Source of the DNA: Zunongwangia profunda SM-A87
GTDB lineage: Bacteria > Bacteroidota > Bacteroidia > Flavobacteriales > Flavobacteriaceae
Direction of reading: 5' to 3'
Length of the DNA: 64,000 bases
NCBI RefSeq assembly: GCF_000023465.1
Contig: NC_014041.1
Span: forward strand, 1,261,001-1,325,000
Below the pieces are notes generated by a model, which had not been told where the DNA came from, did not search any database, and was given only the letters and a program-made list of their open reading frames with translations. Positions 1 through 7,634 of the stretch are shown piece after piece; positions within the stretch are counted from its first letter, which is position 1; the number at the start of each line of letters is the position of its first letter. A program made the translations under genes and the position numbers.

Positions 1-831
1 GTTTTCAATAAAAGTGAACGGAATGGGATTTTTGTTTTAATTGCTCTTATTATTATCCTTCAGGTGTTTTATTTTAAGTCTCCTTTTCTATCCCTCGAGG
101 AGGATATTCCCAAAGAAACGAATGCTGAAATTATTCAATTCCAGCATAAATTAGATAGCCTAAAGCAGGTCGATACCGGTAAAGATACTATTTATCCTTT
201 CAATCCTAATTACCTTAAGGACTATCAGGCTTATCGAGTTGGACTGTCTTTAAAAGAGATTGATGCACTATTAGACTTTCGGTCTTCCGGACAATGGATA
301 AATTCTGCCGAAGATTTTCAGAGGATTACCGGTGTTTCAGACTCGGTTTTGGAGCAATTAATCCCTTATTTTAAATTTTCCGAATGGATTACTGATAACA
401 ACAATTCAGATTCGATAAAACAAACCGCAGTTTTAAAGTTCGATCTAAATTCCGTGGGTGCTTTAGAACTTCAGAAAGTAAAGGGAATAGGAGAGGTACT
501 TTCCAACCGAATAATAAAGTATAGGGAAAGTATTGGCGGTTATAGAAGTTTAATTCAGTTAAAAGATATTTATGGGCTTTCTGACGAGGTTCGGATCGAG
601 CTTTTAAAATATTTAAATGAAATTCCTCCCAATTTCAACAAAAAGAATATCAACACTATTGGAGTTTTAGAGCTTTCAGAGCTTCCCTATTTTAATTATG
701 ACCTGGCAAAAGCAGTTATAGATTACAGAAACCTTCATGAAGGAATAGATTCAATTGAAGTTTTGTTAAAAATAGAGGATTTCCCGGTCTTAAAAATTGA
801 TAGAATTCAATTATATTTAAGTTTTAATTGA
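1..831 (+). CDS. Helix-hairpin-helix (ComEA-like) protein, 5' end missing
   Basis: The reading frame is open from the first base of the window to the stop at 829-831, so the start codon lies just upstream. The visible part begins with a hydrophobic stretch (about window residues 10-24, IFVLIALIIILQ), which suggests one N-terminal membrane anchor. After it come several helix-hairpin-helix-like units; the clearest, LNSVGALELQKVKGIGEVL, is at about residues 145-165, and others lie near residues 75-100 and 220-245. HhH units of this type bind DNA backbone non-specifically, as in competence protein ComEA. This architecture of a membrane anchor plus repeated HhH units is common in Flavobacteriaceae, where its role is unproven. 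A GTG at 64 is in frame but would cut into the membrane segment, so I do not take it as the start. Confidence 0.8.
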   Translation, partial: VFNKSERNGIFVLIALIIILQVFYFKSPFLSLEEDIPKETNAEIIQFQHKLDSLKQVDTGKDTIYPFNPNYLKDYQAYRVGLSLKEIDALLDFRSSGQWINSAEDFQRITGVSDSVLEQLIPYFKFSEWITDNNNSDSIKQTAVLKFDLNSVGALELQKVKGIGEVLSNRIIKYRESIGGYRSLIQLKDIYGLSDEVRIELLKYLNEIPPNFNKKNINTIGVLELSELPYFNYDLAKAVIDYRNLHEGIDSIEVLLKIEDFPVLKIDRIQLYLSFN

Positions 832-958
832 TATATTGTAAAAAAATACTATATTCTTAATTTTAAGTCCATTTTGTAAGGTAAATCTAAAAATGAATTT
901 AATTTAGCGGTATTTTTTATAGAAATAGATCGACTATTTTTTACATTATTAAGATTAA

Positions 959-2140
959 ATGAATTCCATGTATTTTACTGAAGAGCATGCTCTATTCAGA
1001 GAGAGTTTTAAAGAGTTTTTACAAAAGGAGGTAGTTCCACACATTGATAAATGGGAAGAGACAGGAACTATAGACCGTTTTATTTGGGAAAAGTTTGGTG
1101 AAATGGGTTATTTTGGTTTATATCAGCCAGAGGAATATGGAGGATTAGATCTTGATATATTTTATACCATTATATTTCTGGAGGAGTTACAAAAAATAAA
1201 CTCAGGAGGTTTTGCTGCGGCAATGTGGGCGCATGCTTATTTAGCAATGACACATGTTAAAGTAGAAGCCAGTGAAGAACTAAAAGCAAAATATCTTACT
1301 CCAAGTATTAGCGGAGAGAAAATAGGTGCCTTATGTGTTACAGAGCCTTTTGGCGGCTCTGATGTTGCTGGAATGAGATCGACTGCAGAAAAAAAAGGAG
1401 ATACCTATATATTAAACGGTTCGAAAACTTTTATCACTAACGGGGTTTATGCTGATTATTTAGTTGTGGCTGCAAAAACCAGCCCTGAGCTTAAAAGTAA
1501 GGGGATGAGTATTTTTATTGTAAATAGAAATGCGAAAGGAGTTTCTGCTTCAAAGTTGAATAAACTGGGGTGGAGAGCTTCAGATACAGGAGAGATTGCT
1601 TTTGATAATGTAGAAATCCCGGCCAGTAATATGTTAGGAGAGGAGAATAAAGGTTTTTCATATATTATGCAGCACTTTGCAATGGAGCGATTGATAATGG
1701 GGGTAAATGCGCATGCCAGAGCCGAATTTGCCCTGGATTATGCGATTAATTACATGAATGAGCGGGAAGCTTTTGGGAAGAAGATAAATGAATTCCAGGC
1801 CTTAAGACACAAAATCGCAGATATGGTAAGCGAAGTAACGGTTATCAAAGAGTTTAATTATGCTACTGCCTATAAATTAGGAAAGGGAGAGTATCCGGTG
1901 AAAGAGGCTAGCATGTCTAAACTTCTAAGTACCAAAATTGCGGATGAAGTAATCTACGGAAGTTTGCAAATGTTAGGTGGCTACGGTTATATGGAAGACT
2001 ATCCATTAGCGAGAATGTTTAGAGATAGCCGACTTGGACCAATAGGCGGTGGCACCTCTGAAATTTTAAGGGAAATTATCGCCAAAATGGTCATAGATAA
2101 GAAAGAGTACAAGGCACCGGTGAAGGAGGTATTTAAATGA
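959..2140 (+). CDS. Acyl-CoA dehydrogenase family protein
   Basis: This 393-aa protein has the full acyl-CoA dehydrogenase fold: an all-helical N-terminus, a beta middle domain with the FAD-contacting stretch CVTEPFGGSD (about 126-135), and a helical C-terminal domain ending in GGGTSEILREI (about 365). It should oxidise an acyl-CoA to the 2-enoyl-CoA and pass electrons to an electron-transfer flavoprotein. The C-terminal loop has no YEGT glutamate. The likely catalytic base is instead Glu243 in AMERL, as in long-chain and isovaleryl-CoA dehydrogenases. The substrate cannot be told from sequence. A second in-frame ATG at 968 is an equally possible start. The gene stands alone, with 128 bp before it and the tandem repeats right after it. 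Confidence 0.92.
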   Translation: MNSMYFTEEHALFRESFKEFLQKEVVPHIDKWEETGTIDRFIWEKFGEMGYFGLYQPEEYGGLDLDIFYTIIFLEELQKINSGGFAAAMWAHAYLAMTHVKVEASEELKAKYLTPSISGEKIGALCVTEPFGGSDVAGMRSTAEKKGDTYILNGSKTFITNGVYADYLVVAAKTSPELKSKGMSIFIVNRNAKGVSASKLNKLGWRASDTGEIAFDNVEIPASNMLGEENKGFSYIMQHFAMERLIMGVNAHARAEFALDYAINYMNEREAFGKKINEFQALRHKIADMVSEVTVIKEFNYATAYKLGKGEYPVKEASMSKLLSTKIADEVIYGSLQMLGGYGYMEDYPLARMFRDSRLGPIGGGTSEILREIIAKMVIDKKEYKAPVKEVFK

Positions 2141-2154
2141 AAAAGAGTGGAAAA

Positions 2155-3071
2155 GTTTGAAAGTTAAAAGTTCTAAGCGTGAAGGTTTGATTTTAGTTTG
2201 AATGAGATTGTTCTTGTCGTTTGCATATGAAATCTAATAGTTATTATTTTTTGAGAATGTTACGTTTCACCTTGTACATATTTAATCATCATACGTTATA
2301 TATTTCACATGAGCTGTACCAGCTGTAGATCGTATATTGTAAATTGTAAACTGGCTAAGTTCAAAGATTTTGATTTTGAAAAGTTTTAGGTTAAGATTAA
2401 ATAATAAATCAACACTCCATGTAACTCTGCTAAATATCCAATAATGATGGCTTATTCAAGTTTGAAAGTTAAAAGTTCTAAGCGTGAAGGTTTGATTTTA
2501 GTTTGAATGAGATTGTTCTTGTCGTTTTCATTTAAAATCTAATAGTCATTGTTTTTTGAGAATGTTACGTTTCACCTTGTACCTTATTTAATCATTATAC
2601 GTTATACATTTCACATGAGCTGTACCAGCCGTAGACCGTATATTGTAAATTGTAAGCTGGCTAAAGTTCAAAGATTTCGATTTTGAAAAGTTTCAGGTTA
2701 AGATTAAATAATAAATCAACACTCCATGTAACTCTGCTAAATATCCAATAATGATGGCTTATTCAAGTTTGAAAGTTAAAAGTTCTAAGCGTGAAGGTTT
2801 GATTTTAGTTTGAATGAGATTGTTCTTGTCGTTTTCATATGAAATCTAATAGTTATTGTTTTTTGAGAATGTTACGTTTCACCTTGTATCATATTTAATC
2901 ATTATACGTTATACATTTTACATGAGCTGTACCAGCTGTAGATTGTAAATTGTAAGCTGACTAAGTTCAAAGATTTTAATTTTGAAAAGTTTCGGGTTTA
3001 AGATTTAAGGTTGAATAATACATAAACTCTCCTTTGGTTTTAGATTGAATAGCCAATAGTTGATTGCTTAT
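2155..3071. repeat. Three tandem copies of a ~305 bp noncoding unit
   Basis: The unit starts at 2155, 2460 and 2767, each time with GTTTGAAAGTTAAAAGTTCT, so the period is 305-307 bp. Copies 1 and 2 differ by only scattered substitutions and single-base indels. Copy 3 lacks about 7 bases within the segment reading GTAGATCGTATATTG in copy 1 and diverges over its last ~70 bp, but still ends in a recognisable form (CCAATA...GCTTA) near 3071. No frame is open across the units. Inside each are small sub-repeats such as TGTAAATTGTAAACTGG. The array fills almost the whole gap between the acyl-CoA dehydrogenase gene and the rpsU promoter. Confidence 0.9.
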
Positions 3072-3104
3072 CGCTAAAAATTATATTTAATCTTTTAAAT
3101 AAAG

Positions 3105-3134
3105 TTGCGAGGAAGTAAAATTAGATTATATTTG
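3105..3134 (+). promoter_or_regulatory. rpsU promoter (TTG-N19-TATATTTG)
   Basis: TTG at 3105-3107 and TATATTTG at 3127-3134 are separated by 19 nt and match the Bacteroidota housekeeping promoter (-33 TTG, -7 TAnnTTTG). Transcription would start around 3139-3142, leaving a leader of about 25 nt before the rpsU ATG. Confidence 0.75.
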
Positions 3135-3151
3135 CACCTTAATTTTCAAAG

Positions 3152-3161
3152 AAAGGAGGTG
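3152..3161 (+). promoter_or_regulatory. Unusually long Shine-Dalgarno site of rpsU
   Basis: AAAGGAGGTG lies 5 nt before the ATG at 3167 and is a 10-nt complement of the anti-Shine-Dalgarno tail of Bacteroidota 16S rRNA. The next bases, GATC, resemble the rest of the tail complement with one extra G. Genes in this group normally lack such sites because the tail is sequestered on the ribosome with the help of bS21. A strong site on the bS21 gene itself is known in Flavobacteriia and is thought to serve autoregulation. Confidence 0.85.
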
Positions 3162-3166
3162 GATCT

Positions 3167-3361
3167 ATGTTAATAATACCAGTAAAAGACGGAGAAAACA
3201 TTGATAGAGCGCTTAAGCGTTTTAAGCGTAAATTCGATAAGACAGGAACAATGCGTCAGCTAAGAAGTCGTCAGCATTTTACAAAACCGTCTGTAGAACG
3301 TAGGGCGCAAGTTCAAAAAGCGCAGTATATTCAGCACCTTAGAGATCAGGAAGATATCTAG
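3167..3361 (+). CDS. rpsU: 30S ribosomal protein bS21
   Basis: This 64-aa, highly basic protein begins MLIIPVKDGENIDRALKRFK, the standard bS21 start, and has the family's usual length in Bacteroidota. bS21 sits near the 3' end of 16S rRNA. In this phylum it helps bury the anti-Shine-Dalgarno tail, so most mRNAs start translation without Shine-Dalgarno pairing. The gene has its own promoter at 3105-3134 and the strongest ribosome binding site I noticed in the window. Together these suggest the known feedback: ribosomes lacking bS21 have an exposed tail and favour this mRNA. A hairpin terminator follows at 3425-3473, just before xerC. Confidence 0.96.
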   Translation: MLIIPVKDGENIDRALKRFKRKFDKTGTMRQLRSRQHFTKPSVERRAQVQKAQYIQHLRDQEDI

Positions 3362-3424
3362 TATTTCCTTTCTTTTTTAAGAGTGAATATCGGTAAAGAA
3401 GCCCTGCTTCTTTGGTAAAAATAT

Positions 3425-3473
3425 AACTGTTGATAGATAAAGTTTTTTAACTTTGTTTGTCAACAGTTTTTTT
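3425..3473 (+). terminator. Nested hairpin terminator after rpsU, abutting xerC
   Basis: An outer stem AACTGTTGA (3425-3433) / TCAACAGTT (3460-3468) encloses an inner stem AAAGTT / AACTTT (3439-3444 / 3449-3454), followed by TTTTT directly before the xerC ATG at 3474. It can work as an intrinsic terminator for rpsU, leaving xerC to readthrough. A smaller perfect hairpin AAAGAAGC/GCTTCTTT lies upstream at 3395-3413. Confidence 0.65.
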
Positions 3474-4367
3474 ATGTCTATTCCGAAATTTAAAGATTAT
3501 CTTCTTTTAGAGAAGAATTATTCCCTCCATACTCTTAAGGCTTATGAAGCCGATCTTCTCTCATTTCATGAATTTTTATTGGCTGAATTTGAATGTTCGG
3601 ATTTAAAGAATGTGGATTATGCCCAAATCCGGAACTGGATTGTTTCTCTATCAGAATCAGGTGTATCTAATAGAAGTATAAATCGTAAGATCTCTTCGCT
3701 AAAATCCTATTATTATTTTCTGCAAAAAGTAGGGGAGCTGTCTATTTCACCTTTACAAAAACATCGGCCGCTTAAAATGGCAAAAAAGCTGCAGGTGCCA
3801 TTTTCTAAAGTAGAAGTGGCCACTGTAATTAATGATATTGACACGGATAGCTTTGAAGGGATACGCGATAAAGCGATTATAGAGTTGTTTTATTCGGCAG
3901 GTTTAAGGCGAATTGAATTGATAAACCTGGGAATTAATGATCTGGATCTTGCCAGACTTAATATTAAAGTGCTTGGGAAAAGAAATAAAGAAAGATATCT
4001 GCCGTTATTAAAGAGTGTAGCGAAGACGATTGAATTGTATATAGAGCAACGAAGCCATATTGTGCCTGATACTGCAAAAACTTCCCGTTTATTTATCTCT
4101 TCTAAAGGAGACAAAATGAGCGAAAGTCTTGTTTATAGAATAATAAATACTTATTTTAGTAAGGTGTCGGCTAAAGTAAAGAAAAGTCCTCATATACTTA
4201 GACATTCCTTTGCCACGCACTTATTGAATGAAGGAGCAAACTTAAATGCGGTAAAAGAACTCTTAGGTCATTCTAGCCTGGCGGCTACTCAGATCTATAC
4301 GCATAATAGTATTGCAGAGCTCAAAAATATTCATTCGAAAGCTCATCCTCGTAACAATAAGGACTAG
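3474..4367 (+). CDS. xerC: Tyrosine recombinase XerC-type
   Basis: The 297-aa product has an N-terminal SAM-like core-binding domain (about 1-90, with LLLEKNYSLHTLKAYEADL) and a C-terminal catalytic domain. The catalytic set is visible: Arg in AGLRRIE, His and Arg in HILRHSF, His in LLGHSS, and Tyr in QIYTH. Length and motifs fit the chromosome-dimer-resolving XerC/XerD family rather than phage integrases, and position between rpsU and hpf is the usual place in Flavobacteriaceae. I chose the ATG at 3474. A TTG at 3453 is also in frame but lies inside the preceding hairpin. The call of XerC over XerD rests on context. Confidence 0.88.
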   Translation: MSIPKFKDYLLLEKNYSLHTLKAYEADLLSFHEFLLAEFECSDLKNVDYAQIRNWIVSLSESGVSNRSINRKISSLKSYYYFLQKVGELSISPLQKHRPLKMAKKLQVPFSKVEVATVINDIDTDSFEGIRDKAIIELFYSAGLRRIELINLGINDLDLARLNIKVLGKRNKERYLPLLKSVAKTIELYIEQRSHIVPDTAKTSRLFISSKGDKMSESLVYRIINTYFSKVSAKVKKSPHILRHSFATHLLNEGANLNAVKELLGHSSLAATQIYTHNSIAELKNIHSKAHPRNNKD

Positions 4368-4401
4368 CTTAACCTTTTTGTTTAATTAAATTTTTGAAAT
4401 T

Positions 4402-4704
4402 ATGAAAGTAAACGTGCAATCTGTAAACTTTAACGCAGATCAGAAGCTGATTGGTTTTATTCAGAAAAAAATGGATAAACTAGAGAATTTCTACAGCAAG
4501 GTTATTTTTGCGGATGTTTATCTGAAAGTTCAGAAAACAAGTGATAAGGAAAATAAGATTACAGAAATTTTGCTGAGTATTCCAGGAGGGGATGTTATGG
4601 TGAAAAAGACGTGTAAAACTTTTGAAGAGTGTGTAGATGAGTGTGTTAACTCATTGCAAAGACAGTTGATTAAACGTAAGGAAAAGTCCAAAGCTTATGC
4701 TTAG
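4402..4704 (+). CDS. hpf: Ribosome hibernation factor, short HPF/RaiA family
   Basis: The 100-aa protein starts MKVNVQSVNFNADQKLIGFI and has the beta-alpha-beta-beta-beta-alpha layout of the HPF/YfiA family, ending in a basic tail (KRKEKSKAYA). It lacks the extra C-terminal dimerisation domain of long HPF. These proteins sit in the decoding centre of idle 70S ribosomes and block translation in stationary phase. It lies 34 bp after xerC and may be cotranscribed with it. The hairpin terminator at 4759-4785 closes this unit. Motifs alone do not separate HPF from YfiA/RaiA. Confidence 0.9.
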   Translation: MKVNVQSVNFNADQKLIGFIQKKMDKLENFYSKVIFADVYLKVQKTSDKENKITEILLSIPGGDVMVKKTCKTFEECVDECVNSLQRQLIKRKEKSKAYA

Positions 4705-4728
4705 ACAAAAAAATCTCAAAAATATATT

Positions 4729-4757
4729 TTGAGATCTAAATAATTTATATACATTTG
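4729..4757 (+). promoter_or_regulatory. Promoter of the tRNA cluster
   Basis: TTG at 4729-4731, an 18-nt spacer and TACATTTG at 4750-4757 match the Bacteroidota consensus. The predicted start point (about 4762) falls inside the terminator hairpin that begins at 4759, so the hpf terminator and the tRNA promoter share sequence. Confidence 0.65.
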
Positions 4758-4758
4758 C

Positions 4759-4785
4759 AGTCCGTTAGAAATAGCGGACTTTTTT
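4759..4785 (+). terminator. GAAA-tetraloop terminator after hpf
   Basis: The stem AGTCCGTTA (4759-4767) / TAGCGGACT (4772-4780) has nine pairs including one G-U, a GAAA loop, and a TTTTT run at once. This is a textbook intrinsic terminator for the hpf transcript, and it overlaps the start of the tRNA transcript. Confidence 0.75.
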
Positions 4786-4805
4786 ATTGTGAAAAGTAAA
4801 GTGTT

Positions 4806-4879
4806 GCCGATGTAGCTCAGCTGGCTAGAGCAGCTGATTTGTAATCAGCAGGTCGTGGGTTCGAGTCCCTCCATCGGCT
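4806..4879 (+). tRNA. tRNA-Thr(TGT)
   Basis: A 74-nt cloverleaf with acceptor stem GCCGATG/CATCGGC, anticodon TGT at 4840-4842 and the GGTTCGAGTCC T arm. CCA is not encoded. An identical copy lies at 25441-25514. Confidence 0.97.
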
Positions 4880-4968
4880 CTGAAATTTTGAATCTGAAAG
4901 CTTTAGTTTGCTTAATTTATTGAAAATTAACAAACTAGAAATTTTTCGAATTTTTTTTGAAAAAAGCT

Positions 4969-4999
4969 TTGGATGGTGCTGTAAAATTACTTTAATTTG
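4969..4999 (+). promoter_or_regulatory. Possible promoter before tRNA-Tyr
   Basis: TTG at 4969-4971 is followed after 20 nt by TTAATTTG at 4992-4999, one base off the TAnnTTTG consensus. It would start transcription about 65-70 nt before tRNA-Tyr. Confidence 0.45.
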
Positions 5000-5072
5000 C
5001 AGCCGTTTTGATACCATCATAAAGCTGGCCTTTGGGTTGTAGTTCTATGAAATAATGGTATGATAATTTTGA

Positions 5073-5155
5073 GGGGAGATACTCAAGCGGCCAACGAGGA
5101 CAGACTGTAAATCTGTTGGTTTTTACCTTCGCAGGTTCGAATCCTGCTCTCCCCA
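5073..5155 (+). tRNA. tRNA-Tyr(GTA)
   Basis: An 83-nt type II tRNA with a long variable arm, acceptor stem GGGGAGA/TCTCCCC, anticodon GTA in the loop CTGTAAA, and T arm GCAGGTTCGAATCCTGC. Confidence 0.97.
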
Positions 5156-5227
5156 CATAAGGAATTCAAGATTTAAAAATTTAAGATTCGAAGTTGAATT
5201 TTTAAATATTAAATATTGGATAAATAA

Positions 5228-5300
5228 GCGGGAGTAGCTCAGTTGGTAGAGCGTCAGCCTTCCAAGCTGAATGTCGCCGGTTCGAACCCGGTCTCCCGCT
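5228..5300 (+). tRNA. tRNA-Gly(TCC)
   Basis: A 73-nt cloverleaf with acceptor stem GCGGGAG/CTCCCGC and anticodon TCC. It is followed by a terminator at 5332-5360. Confidence 0.97.
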
Positions 5301-5331
5301 CAACAAAATTATTAAATGAGATCAATGATAT

Positions 5332-5360
5332 CCGTAAGCTATTATTAGCTTATGGTTTTT
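5332..5360 (+). terminator. Terminator after tRNA-Gly
   Basis: The stem CCGTAAGCTA (5332-5341) / TAGCTTATGG (5346-5355) with one G-U pair and loop TTAT is followed by TTTTT. It separates the Thr-Tyr-Gly tRNAs from the following tRNA-Thr(GGT)-tuf unit. Confidence 0.7.
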
Positions 5361-5399
5361 GTTGTTTAAAGCAATCGGGTAGCTTAGCTATCCATGTTT

Positions 5400-5471
5400 G
5401 CCGACGTAGCTCAGGGGTAGAGCGCTTCCTTGGTAAGGAAGAGGTCACGAGTTCAATTCTCGTCGTTGGCT
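5400..5471 (+). tRNA. tRNA-Thr(GGT)
   Basis: A 72-nt cloverleaf with acceptor stem GCCGACG/CGTTGGC (one G-U pair) and anticodon GGT. It lies 57 bp before tuf and is probably in the same transcript. Confidence 0.96.
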
Positions 5472-5528
5472 CTGGTTTAGTATAAAATTGAACACTAATA
5501 TATAACTAAGATTAAATAAGTATTAATT

Positions 5529-6716
5529 ATGGCAAAGGAAACTTATGATCGTTCCAAACCGCACTTAAATATAGGTACGATTGGACACGTAGATCACGGA
5601 AAAACTACTTTAACAGCAGCTATTACTAAGGTGTTAGCTGACGCTGGATATTCTGAAGCTAGAGCTTTCGATCAAATCGATAACGCTCCTGAGGAAAAAG
5701 ATAGAGGTATTACCATTAACTCTTCTCACGTAGAGTACGCGACTGCAAACCGTCACTATGCTCACGTTGACTGTCCGGGTCACGCCGATTACGTTAAGAA
5801 CATGGTAACTGGTGCTGCTCAGATGGACGGTGCTATCCTTGTTGTTGCTGCGACTGATGGTCCTATGCCACAAACTCGTGAGCACATCCTTCTTGGTCGC
5901 CAGGTTGGTATCCCAAGAATTGTTGTGTTTTTAAATAAAGTTGACCTTGTAGATGATGAGGAGCTTCTTGAGCTAGTAGAAATGGAAGTTAGAGATTTAC
6001 TTTCTTTCTACGAGTATGATGGAGATAATGGTCCTGTAATTTCTGGATCTGCTCTTGGTGCTTTAGAAGGTGATGATAAATGGACACAGTCTGTTTTAGA
6101 TCTTATGGAAGCTGTTGATAACTGGATTGAGTTACCACAGCGTGATGTTGATAAACCATTCTTAATGCCAATCGAAGATGTATTCTCTATTACTGGTCGT
6201 GGTACAGTAGCAACTGGACGTATCGAAACTGGTGTAGCTAATACTGGAGATCCTGTAGAGATTATTGGTATGGGTGCTGGTAAATTGACTTCTACAATTA
6301 CTGGAGTAGAAATGTTCCGTAAAATTCTTGATAGAGGTGAAGCTGGTGATAACGTGGGTCTTTTATTAAGAGGTATCGAGAAAACTCAGATCTCTAGAGG
6401 TATGGTAATTACTAAACCTGGATCTGTAACTCCTCATGCTAAGTTTAAGGCAGAGGTTTATATCCTTAAAAAAGAAGAAGGTGGACGTCACACTCCATTC
6501 CATAACAACTACCGTCCTCAGTTCTACGTACGTACAACTGATGTGACAGGAACAATTAGTCTTCCTGAAGGAGTAGAGATGGTAATGCCAGGTGATAACC
6601 TTACAATTACTGTTGATTTGATTCAGCCTATTGCAATGAACGTTGGTCTACGTTTCGCTATCCGTGAAGGTGGTAGAACTGTAGGTGCTGGTCAGGTAAC
6701 TGAAATTTTAGACTAA
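5529..6716 (+). CDS. tuf: Translation elongation factor Tu
   Basis: The 395-aa protein has the GTPase motifs GHVDHGKT (19-26), DCPGH (about 81-85) and NKVD (about 136-139), followed by the two beta-barrel domains. EF-Tu carries aminoacyl-tRNA to the ribosomal A site as a GTP complex. It is full length and has the strong codon bias expected of a highly expressed gene. It follows tRNA-Thr by 57 bp and ends before a perfect 11-bp hairpin. This is the only tuf in the window. Confidence 0.99.
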   Translation: MAKETYDRSKPHLNIGTIGHVDHGKTTLTAAITKVLADAGYSEARAFDQIDNAPEEKDRGITINSSHVEYATANRHYAHVDCPGHADYVKNMVTGAAQMDGAILVVAATDGPMPQTREHILLGRQVGIPRIVVFLNKVDLVDDEELLELVEMEVRDLLSFYEYDGDNGPVISGSALGALEGDDKWTQSVLDLMEAVDNWIELPQRDVDKPFLMPIEDVFSITGRGTVATGRIETGVANTGDPVEIIGMGAGKLTSTITGVEMFRKILDRGEAGDNVGLLLRGIEKTQISRGMVITKPGSVTPHAKFKAEVYILKKEEGGRHTPFHNNYRPQFYVRTTDVTGTISLPEGVEMVMPGDNLTITVDLIQPIAMNVGLRFAIREGGRTVGAGQVTEILD

Positions 6717-6733
6717 TCATAGTTTGAATATAT

Positions 6734-6768
6734 AAGGTATCCTGTGAAGAGCAGGATACCTTCTCTTT
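6734..6768 (+). terminator. Terminator-like hairpin after tuf
   Basis: A perfect 11-bp stem AAGGTATCCTG (6734-6744) / CAGGATACCTT (6752-6762) with a 7-nt loop. The downstream run (CTCTTTATCTT) is pyrimidine-rich but not a clean T run, so termination may be partial, allowing some readthrough into tRNA-Trp and secE. Confidence 0.6.
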
Positions 6769-6773
6769 ATCTT

Positions 6774-6846
6774 ACGGGTTTAGCTCAGTTGGTAGAGCAC
6801 TGGTCTCCAAAACCAGGTGTCGGGAGTTCGAGCCTCTCAACCCGTG
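6774..6846 (+). tRNA. tRNA-Trp(CCA)
   Basis: A 73-nt cloverleaf with acceptor stem ACGGGTT/AACCCGT, anticodon stem CTGGT/ACCAG and anticodon CCA. It sits between tuf and secE, a common arrangement, and is probably cut from the secE transcript. Confidence 0.97.
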
Positions 6847-6861
6847 CAAATACTTTAAGGA

Positions 6862-7059
6862 ATGGCAGGAATTGTTAATTATATATCAGAGTCTTATAAC
6901 GAGTTGAAAAACCATGTTACCTGGACAAGTTGGCCTGAAGCTCAAAGGCTAACAATTCTAGTTGCAGTTTTTTCTATTATTTTTTCTTTAGCTATTTGGG
7001 GTGTTGATACTTTATTCAGTACCGTGATTGAGCAATACTTTGAATGGGTAAAATCGTAA
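6862..7059 (+). CDS. secE: Preprotein translocase subunit SecE
   Basis: The 65-aa protein has a short amphipathic N-terminus (SESYNELKNHVTWTSWPE) followed by one membrane helix (about 30-50), the minimal single-span SecE. SecE clamps the two halves of SecY in the translocon. The start is 15 bp after tRNA-Trp, and nusG follows 7 bp after the stop, the near-universal secE-nusG order. Confidence 0.95.
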   Translation: MAGIVNYISESYNELKNHVTWTSWPEAQRLTILVAVFSIIFSLAIWGVDTLFSTVIEQYFEWVKS

Positions 7060-7066
7060 ACTAGTT

Positions 7067-7618
7067 ATGGCAGAAGTTAAGGATAAGAAATGGTATGTAG
7101 TTCGTGCCGTAAGTGGACAAGAAAATAAAGTAAAAGATTATATAGAGCGTGAAATTTCCCATATGGGTATGGAAGACTGGGTGGATCAGGTATTGGTTCC
7201 TACAGAAAAGGTTATCCAGATTAGAAACGGGAAGAAGATTAATAAGGAGAGAGTATACTTTCCTGGATATATAATGATTCAGGCCAATTTAGGTGGCGAA
7301 ATTCCTCATATTATTAAAGGTATTAACGGAGTGATCGGTTTTCTTGGAGAAACAAAAGGTGGTGATCCTGTCCCACTTAGACAGTCTGAAGTTAATCGTA
7401 TGCTAGGAAAAGTAGATGAGTTATCGGTTAAAACTGATAATGTTGCGATTCCTTTTACTCTTGGGGAAACTATTAAAGTAATTGATGGTCCTTTTAATGG
7501 TTTCAATGGAACTGTTGAGAAAATTAATGAAGAAAAGCGTAAGCTTGAAGTTATGGTTAAGATCTTTGGTAGAAAAACACCATTAGAGCTTAGTTATATG
7601 CAAGTTGAAAAAATATAA
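7067..7618 (+). CDS. nusG: Transcription termination/antitermination factor NusG
   Basis: The 183-aa protein has an N-terminal NGN domain beginning KWYVVRAVSGQENKVKDYI and a C-terminal KOW domain with GPFNGFNGTVEKI (about 144-156). NusG binds the RNA polymerase clamp and couples polymerase to Rho or to ribosomal protein uS10. Length and domains are standard, with no insert. It is in an operon with secE and heads the ribosomal protein genes. Confidence 0.97.
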   Translation: MAEVKDKKWYVVRAVSGQENKVKDYIEREISHMGMEDWVDQVLVPTEKVIQIRNGKKINKERVYFPGYIMIQANLGGEIPHIIKGINGVIGFLGETKGGDPVPLRQSEVNRMLGKVDELSVKTDNVAIPFTLGETIKVIDGPFNGFNGTVEKINEEKRKLEVMVKIFGRKTPLELSYMQVEKI

Positions 7619-7634
7619 TTGTTACAAATTTTTT

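Noticed and set aside
959..2140. Acyl-CoA dehydrogenase as inactive because the C-terminal YEGT glutamate is missing
   Set aside because: GGGTSEI is normal for the long-chain/isovaleryl branch, which uses a base on another helix; Glu243 in AMERL fits that place.
2119..2160. GGAGG followed by a 7-codon frame (MKKSGKV) overlapping the end of the acyl-CoA dehydrogenase gene
   Set aside because: The SD-like bases are the codons AAG GAG GTA of the dehydrogenase's own KEV, and the frame is too short and runs into the repeat.
2155..3071. The 305-bp repeats as an insertion sequence or CRISPR
   Set aside because: They have no transposase frame, no terminal inverted repeats or target duplications and no spacer pattern.
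3453..3473. TTG start for xerC giving seven more residues
   Set aside because: These codons lie inside the terminator stem, and family members start at the MSIPKF-like position.
4817..5020. Minus-strand frame over tRNA-Thr and the next gap
   Set aside because: It lies partly antisense to a tRNA, with no family resemblance and no start signal.
5243..5485. Open frame of 80 codons across tRNA-Gly and tRNA-Thr(GGT)
   Set aside because: It is made of tRNA sequence read as protein, a familiar annotation artefact.
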